Shown here: positions 7,628 to 10,726 of the stretch, in pieces
Layout of the letters: the number at the start of each line of letters is the position of its first letter
Numbering within the stretch: position 1 is the stretch's first letter
NCBI GenBank assembly: GCA_016781635.1
Contig: JADDPY010000479.1
Span: forward strand, 1-10,726
Direction of reading: 5' to 3'
From: Rubrobacter sp.
GTDB taxonomy: Bacteria > Actinomycetota > Rubrobacteria > Rubrobacterales > Rubrobacteraceae
Length of the DNA stretch: 10,726 bases
The notes under the pieces: generated by a model
Databases searched by the model: none
Seen by the model: the letters and a program-made list of their open reading frames with translations, nothing else
What the model was told of the DNA's origin: nothing
Translations under genes and position numbers: made by a program

Positions 7628-8439
7628 CCGGCACGCTTCTTGACGACCCCTTCGAGCAGCGTCCTGTTCGGGACCCGGTAGAGGTAGCCGTCCTCGGAGC
7701 GCAGCACGATGGCGGCGTGGCTTATCTCTTCCACGGTACCTTCGGCGTCGCCGATGGAGATGTGGTCGCCGATTTTGACCCCTTCGCGAACGTAGCCTGC
7801 CGCGGCGATGTTGGAGGAGAGGGTTATGAGGCCGCCACCGAGGGCCAGGGCGGCGACGAGGCCTATCGTCGCGAAGATCACGATGGCGAAGAGGACGAGT
7901 ACGGAGGTTTCGAGGCCGAGCTGGCCTGCGGCGACGAGGCCCGTGACGCTTAGGATGGCCGCGAACACGATGCGCTGGAAGATGCGTGAGCCGCGCAGCC
8001 CCGCGCTCTCCGCCTCGCGGCCGACGAGTTCCGAGACCCAGCCTGCGCCCATGATGCCGGCTATCAGGATCACGAGCGCCACCAGCGCCCTTCCCGAGAG
8101 GTTGACGAGCTGATCGATGGTTTGTTCGAGCGACGCGATGCCGAGGACGCTGAGTGCGCCGGCGAGGCCCGAGAGGATGGTGGCGGCGAAGAGGACCTGA
8201 CCGAGGAGGCGCGAGGGGCCGCCCTCGTAGCCGAGGTTCCAGAGGGTGTTCGAGGCGCCCGTCCGCTCGAAGAGGTCGTCGAGGCCCAGGGCGTCGAGCA
8301 GGCGAGCGGTCAGGCGCTGTAGCAAGATCGCCGCCAACAGCGCCACGAGCATCACGACCACCGCCCCGACGAGCCGCGGAACAAGCTCCGTCGCCGCGCC
8401 CCCGAGGTCGGCCAATATTTTCTCCAAGGTACCCGTCAC
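7624..8439 (-). CDS. small mechanosensitive-channel-like membrane protein (MscS-type domain)
   Basis: A 271-residue integral membrane protein. About five hydrophobic segments are visible (roughly 22-42, 82-101, 116-136, 155-174 and 178-203). They are followed by a beta-rich cytoplasmic module at 216-265 (GYVREGVKIGDHISIG, then GTVEEISHAAIVLRSEDG and a YRVPNRTLLEGVV end). This resembles the beta domain of MscS channels, and the layout fits the conserved-TM-helix plus MscS family. A role in releasing solutes or sensing membrane tension is likely but not proven. The pore helix is glycine/alanine-rich (IGLVAALALGGGL, 192-204). The GTG start is eight bases after GGAGG (8448-8452). Only 18 nt separate it from the anti-sigma-like gene, so it belongs to the sigma operon. 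Its stop codon overlaps that of the convergent nucleoside hydrolase remnant. Confidence 0.85.
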   Translation of the reverse strand: MTGTLEKILADLGGAATELVPRLVGAVVVMLVALLAAILLQRLTARLLDALGLDDLFERTGASNTLWNLGYEGGPSRLLGQVLFAATILSGLAGALSVLGIASLEQTIDQLVNLSGRALVALVILIAGIMGAGWVSELVGREAESAGLRGSRIFQRIVFAAILSVTGLVAAGQLGLETSVLVLFAIVIFATIGLVAALALGGGLITLSSNIAAAGYVREGVKIGDHISIGDAEGTVEEISHAAIVLRSEDGYLYRVPNRTLLEGVVKKRAG

Positions 8440-8457
8440 CGTCTCCCCCTCCCTAGG

Positions 8458-8814
8458 TCAAGCCTGGTCGGCCCGTACGTCCGCGGCTCCGCCGCCACGC
8501 AGGCCGAGATAATAAACAAAAGCGTCGAAGTAGGCGCGCCCGACGCCGCCGAAGAGGTTCTCCGTCTGGCGGAAAAAGGCCGAGACGTACGCCCTCCTGA
8601 TGGCGCGGTTCACGACGGCCTCGGGAGGCTCGGGCGTCTCCTGGCCGATGGCGCCGAGCAGGGCCATCATGCTGATGTAGGAGGCCGCCAACCGGCGTAC
8701 CTCCGGGTTCTCCAGGATCAGGCTCTCCGTCTCGCGTGCCTCCTCGCCCATGAGCTCGCCCGCGGCGTACGCCCCGATCCTCTCCAGCACCTCCCAGCGG
8801 TCGGCCTCGATCAC
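8458..8814 (-). CDS. anti-sigma-factor-like protein, 118 residues, without zinc motif or membrane anchor
   Basis: The N-terminal half (about 8-60: IGAYAAGELMGEEARETESL, then ENPEVRRLAASY) has the layout of anti-sigma domains of the RskA/ChrR type. Where zinc-binding members read CPEC, this protein has NPEV (36-39); it contains no cysteine at all, so no zinc finger can form. The remainder (60-118) is helical with an aromatic patch (RAYFDAFVYYLGL, 93-105) and no clear membrane span, which points to a soluble regulator. The GTG at 8814 overlaps the sigma-factor stop by four bases (GTGA), and AGGAGG (8819-8824) lies four bases upstream, so translation is coupled. An upstream frame open to 9015 lies within the sigma gene and is not real. 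The position directly after an ECF sigma gene is the main support for the function. Confidence 0.75.
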   Translation of the reverse strand: MIEADRWEVLERIGAYAAGELMGEEARETESLILENPEVRRLAASYISMMALLGAIGQETPEPPEAVVNRAIRRAYVSAFFRQTENLFGGVGRAYFDAFVYYLGLRGGGAADVRADQA

Positions 8815-9407
8815 GACGCCTCCTCGCCGTGGTCGTGGCTCCCGTTGGAGTCCCCGGCCCTCTCGGCCAGAGCCACGAGGAGGGCGGCGCGCCCCCGACT
8901 GACCCAGCCCTTCGCCGTACCGTCGGGGACTTCCAGGATCGAGGCTACCTCCGTGTAGCTCAGGCCCTCCATGTGCCTGAGGACGAGCGCCGCCCGATGG
9001 TCGGCCCGCACGCACTCGAGGGCGCGCAAAAGCTCGTCCCGACGCTCCCTGTTGAGGATGACGGCCTCGGGATCGTCCTCCCCGCCCGGCTGCACCGGAA
9101 GCTGGGGGAACTCGCCAACGAACTCCCCCGACCTCATGCCTTGCTCCTTGCGCCGGGCGCTCAAGCAGGTGTTGACGGTGACCTTGTAGAGCCAGGTGCT
9201 GAAGGCGCTATCTCCCCGGAAGTTGCCTATGCTGCGCCAGACGCGTATCCAGACTTCCTGGCTGGCGTCCTGAGCTTCCTCGACGCCGAGTATTCGGAGC
9301 GCTACGCGGTACACAAGCCCCGAGTGCTCCTGGACCAGCCGCGCGAAAGCGTCGACCTCGCCCCTTGCAGCCCTCTCAGGTAAGTTGTGTTCCCCGAATG
9401 TGGTCAC
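8811..9407 (-). CDS. ECF (extracytoplasmic function) RNA polymerase sigma factor
   Basis: A 198-residue sigma-70-family factor that directs RNA polymerase to a specific promoter set. Region 2 (about 20-85) includes LVYRVALRIL, EEAQDASQEVWIRVWRSI and FSTWLYKVTVNTCLSARR; region 4 (about 122-180) includes ALVLRHMEGLSYTEVASIL and GTAKGWVSRGRAAL, a helix-turn-helix. Regions 1 and 3 are absent, as expected for ECF members. I chose GTG at 9407, with GGAGG (9419-9423) eleven bases upstream, because the conserved sequence begins soon after. The open frame continues to 9809 but that part is not sigma-like and crosses the divergent gene. The C-terminus (SNGSHDHGEEAS) overlaps the anti-sigma-like gene. 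The histidine- and acid-rich tail is short and of unknown meaning. The target promoters and inducing signal cannot be read from the sequence. Confidence 0.93.
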   Translation of the reverse strand: MTTFGEHNLPERAARGEVDAFARLVQEHSGLVYRVALRILGVEEAQDASQEVWIRVWRSIGNFRGDSAFSTWLYKVTVNTCLSARRKEQGMRSGEFVGEFPQLPVQPGGEDDPEAVILNRERRDELLRALECVRADHRAALVLRHMEGLSYTEVASILEVPDGTAKGWVSRGRAALLVALAERAGDSNGSHDHGEEAS

Positions 9408-9639
9408 AGCAAAAGCTTCCTCCACCGCGCGGACGAGGGGATCGTTTCTCCCCAGAACCCGAGCACACCTTAACAGACGGTTCGGCCGGCAGAGAAATTT
9501 CTCTACGCGCGGCGCGCTGTGCCTTGGCGCACAGCCGGGAGGGTCGACGAGGGCCGGACTGTAACGGATCCGAAACCCTTCCGGTCGAACGTCGTAGACG
9601 TGAAAGCAATCCGCCACACGTACCTCGGGGAGGCCGGTA
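9408..9639. promoter_or_regulatory. divergent control region between the sigma and STAS genes
   Basis: This 232-bp region must hold both promoters. It contains a perfect 14-bp palindrome, AGAGAAATTTCTCT (9491-9504). Twelve bases on is a 7-bp stem, GCTGTGC (9516-9522) with GCACAGC (9529-9535), around 6 nt. The first is an operator candidate; the second could be an operator or a leader hairpin. I could not identify a confident -35/-10 pair on either strand, nor an unambiguous ECF-type motif. Confidence 0.5.
9491..9504. repeat. perfect 14-bp palindrome
   Basis: AGAGAAATTTCTCT is fully self-complementary and AT-rich at its centre, in a GC-rich intergenic region between two divergent regulatory genes. 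This is the form expected for a homodimeric repressor or activator site. The neighbouring bases (C at 9490, A at 9505) do not extend it. Confidence 0.6.
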
Positions 9640-9978
9640 ATGGGAGAGATCAAGCAACATTCGATGATCTTAAGGGATAATCTGGTGGAGCTTTCGGGCG
9701 AGTTCGACGCGCGAGACCTGGAATATCTGCGCGAGATTCTGAACGAGGCAGGGGAGAGCTCCGCGGTGGTGGATCTCTCCGGGGTAACTTTCCTGGATGT
9801 GCAAACCACCCGCGAGCTCGCCGTCCGGCATCAGCTCTATGCGGGGAGCCTCGCGTACAGGCGCCCGTCCTGGGCGGTGCGGGCGAGCGTGGCGGCCTGC
9901 GGCTACGAGAACTGGTTCCGCTTCGACGCCGAAGAGGCCGGTGACGGTCTGGTCGCCGGCCTCCGCGACCGCTGCTAG
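9640..9978 (+). CDS. STAS-domain protein (anti-anti-sigma-like), atypical phospho-site
   Basis: A 112-residue single-domain protein. Residues 8-63 match the STAS pattern: a beta strand (NLVELSGEFD, 14-23), a helix (ARDLEYLREILNEA), then AVVDLSGVTFLD (42-53) and a following helix. In classical anti-anti-sigma proteins of the SpoIIAA type the motif after the loop is DSSG, with a phosphorylated serine. Here it is D53-V-Q-T-T, so the canonical serine is missing, though T56 or T57 could substitute. The C-terminal part (70-112) is tryptophan- and arginine-containing and less typical. The ATG follows GGGGAGG (9627-9633) at six bases. It diverges from the ECF sigma gene, which suggests regulation in common, but STAS proteins usually partner HATPase-type anti-sigma factors and none is encoded here. 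The partner is therefore unknown. Confidence 0.7.
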   Translation: MGEIKQHSMILRDNLVELSGEFDARDLEYLREILNEAGESSAVVDLSGVTFLDVQTTRELAVRHQLYAGSLAYRRPSWAVRASVAACGYENWFRFDAEEAGDGLVAGLRDRC

Positions 9979-9982
9979 GGGG

Positions 9983-10582
9983 TTAGTCCGAGAATATCTT
10001 GGAAAGGACGCCGCGCGGCTTCGGGTGCTGAGACTCGATGATCCCCGAGATGGCGATGACCGCCGCGGAGAGCACCGTCGTGCCGGTCCCGAACAAGGTG
10101 ATCCAACGCTGAGAAGACGCCGCCTCGGGCGGGGTGTTGCGCGACGGCTTCAGGCCGGACTTGATGGGCACCTGTCCGCTCGCGGCCTGGCTCGCGAGCC
10201 TCGCCCCCATGATGCCCGACATCACCCCGTTGAACGCCGCGCCACCCAGCAGCACGTCCTTCAGGCGCGTCAGGCCCGGTGCCCTCAGCTCCGCATCGTC
10301 CCTGAGGCCACCCAGCCGCCAGGAGACCAGGGTCGCGGCTATGGACGGAAGGTTGAGCGCGTTGAAGCGGGCCCAACTCTCGTTCGTCACCCGCCCGCGC
10401 TCGCTCTTGTCGCTGATGCTGTCCACGGTCGGGTTCAGCGCGATCTGGCCGAACAACGACCCCCCGAACCAGGTGGCAAGCCCAAGATTGTGCGTGATTT
10501 TCGCGGTACTCGACGGCTTCCTCACGGCTCTCCGTCTCCTCTCGTCGCTTTCAGTCGCGGGTGTTCGACCCGTACGCGACAC
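9983..10582 (-). CDS. membrane protein of unknown function, about 199 residues
   Basis: I do not recognise this family with confidence. About four hydrophobic segments are visible: roughly 33-50 (LGLATWFGGSLFGQIALN), 76-90, 108-130 (VLLGGAAFNGVMSGIMGA) and 160-182 (ITLFGTGTTVLSAAVIAISG). The first connecting loop has NPTVDSISDKSERGRVTNES (50-69), and WARFNALN follows, features that look conserved rather than random. The tail after 183 is basic. The start is uncertain. GTG at 10582 has AGGGG only three bases away and adds a basic segment with RRRR. GTG at 10525 (giving 180 residues) has GGAG four bases and AGGAG ten bases upstream and begins just before the first conserved segment. It is convergent with the STAS gene, with four bases between the stops and no hairpin there. 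Confidence 0.7.
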   Translation of the reverse strand: MSRTGRTPATESDERRRRAVRKPSSTAKITHNLGLATWFGGSLFGQIALNPTVDSISDKSERGRVTNESWARFNALNLPSIAATLVSWRLGGLRDDAELRAPGLTRLKDVLLGGAAFNGVMSGIMGARLASQAASGQVPIKSGLKPSRNTPPEAASSQRWITLFGTGTTVLSAAVIAISGIIESQHPKPRGVLSKIFSD

Positions 10583-10726
10583 CTACCCCTGCGAAGATTC
10601 CACCAAACGGGAGCAGGGGATCCAGCGTCGTAATATGGGGTAGGTTCTCGGGATGGGTGTAGGATTCCCGCTCGGGAGGAAGCAGGGCGAGAAAGAGTGT
10701 CGTACCATGCGCGCCGTGTCTCGTCT
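10583..10726. other. window end with no supported gene
   Basis: This stretch lies upstream of the minus-strand membrane protein gene and should hold its promoter, but no convincing -35/-10 pair is visible. An ATG at 10707 opens a plus-strand frame that runs off the end; its ribosome-binding site is weak and only six codons can be read, so it is not called. Confidence 0.4.

Noticed and set aside
9408..9809. N-terminal extension of the sigma factor open frame
   Set aside because: It would double the protein with non-sigma sequence, cross the intergenic dyads and overlap the divergent STAS gene.
10134..10643. 169-residue plus-strand open frame near the window end
   Set aside because: It is antisense to the membrane protein gene, has no motif, and the minus-strand frame shows clear membrane segments and loops.
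1..10726. Mobile element, CRISPR array, tRNA or defence island
   Set aside because: No direct-repeat arrays, transposase or integrase motifs, tRNA-like cloverleaf or flanking target duplications were seen.

Overview
The window is GC-rich, densely coded DNA with many GTG starts and strong purine-rich ribosome-binding sites. The gene content (lipA-lipB, an NDP-forming acyl-CoA synthetase fused to a GNAT domain, a VIT-like transporter, an ECF sigma/anti-sigma pair) fits a high-GC actinomycete, and the style suggests a Rubrobacter-like lineage. That placement is inference from gene style, not from a marker gene. I see no rRNA, tRNA, CRISPR array, transposase, integrase or attachment site. This is ordinary chromosomal backbone rather than a mobile or defence island.

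Layout. 1-785: a small helical protein gene (151-420), a long imperfect inverted repeat just after it, then a 365-bp gap with no credible gene. 786-2520 (+): lipA and lipB, 13 nt apart, which together make protein-bound lipoate. 2591-2947 (+): a VOC/glyoxalase-fold protein without the usual metal ligands, closed by a 17-bp terminator-like hairpin shared with the convergent gene. 3026-3550 (-): a VIT/CCC1-like membrane transporter behind an unusually AT-rich promoter region. 3754-6516 (-): a 920-residue acyl-CoA synthetase/GNAT fusion of the Pat type that keeps the phospho-acceptor histidine. 6700-7627 (+): a nearly full-length nucleoside hydrolase gene broken by two separate one-base losses.

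7624-9407 (-): a three-gene unit read from high to low coordinates. It holds an ECF sigma factor, an overlapping cysteine-free anti-sigma-like protein, and a small mechanosensitive-channel-like membrane protein. 9640-9978 (+): a STAS-domain protein diverging from the sigma gene across 232 bp that carry two clear dyad symmetries. 9983-10582 (-): an unrecognised membrane protein, tail to tail with the STAS gene. 10583-10726: no supported gene.

How they work together. LipB moves octanoate from acyl carrier protein to lipoyl domains and LipA adds the two sulfurs. The fusion protein probably links acyl-CoA status to lysine acylation, or makes acetate/acyl-CoA, or both. The sigma/anti-sigma/channel unit with its divergent STAS gene looks like a small stress-response module. 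I found no clearly new multi-gene system. The points most worth checking are this regulatory module, the two frameshifts in the nucleoside hydrolase, and the retained histidine in the fusion enzyme.
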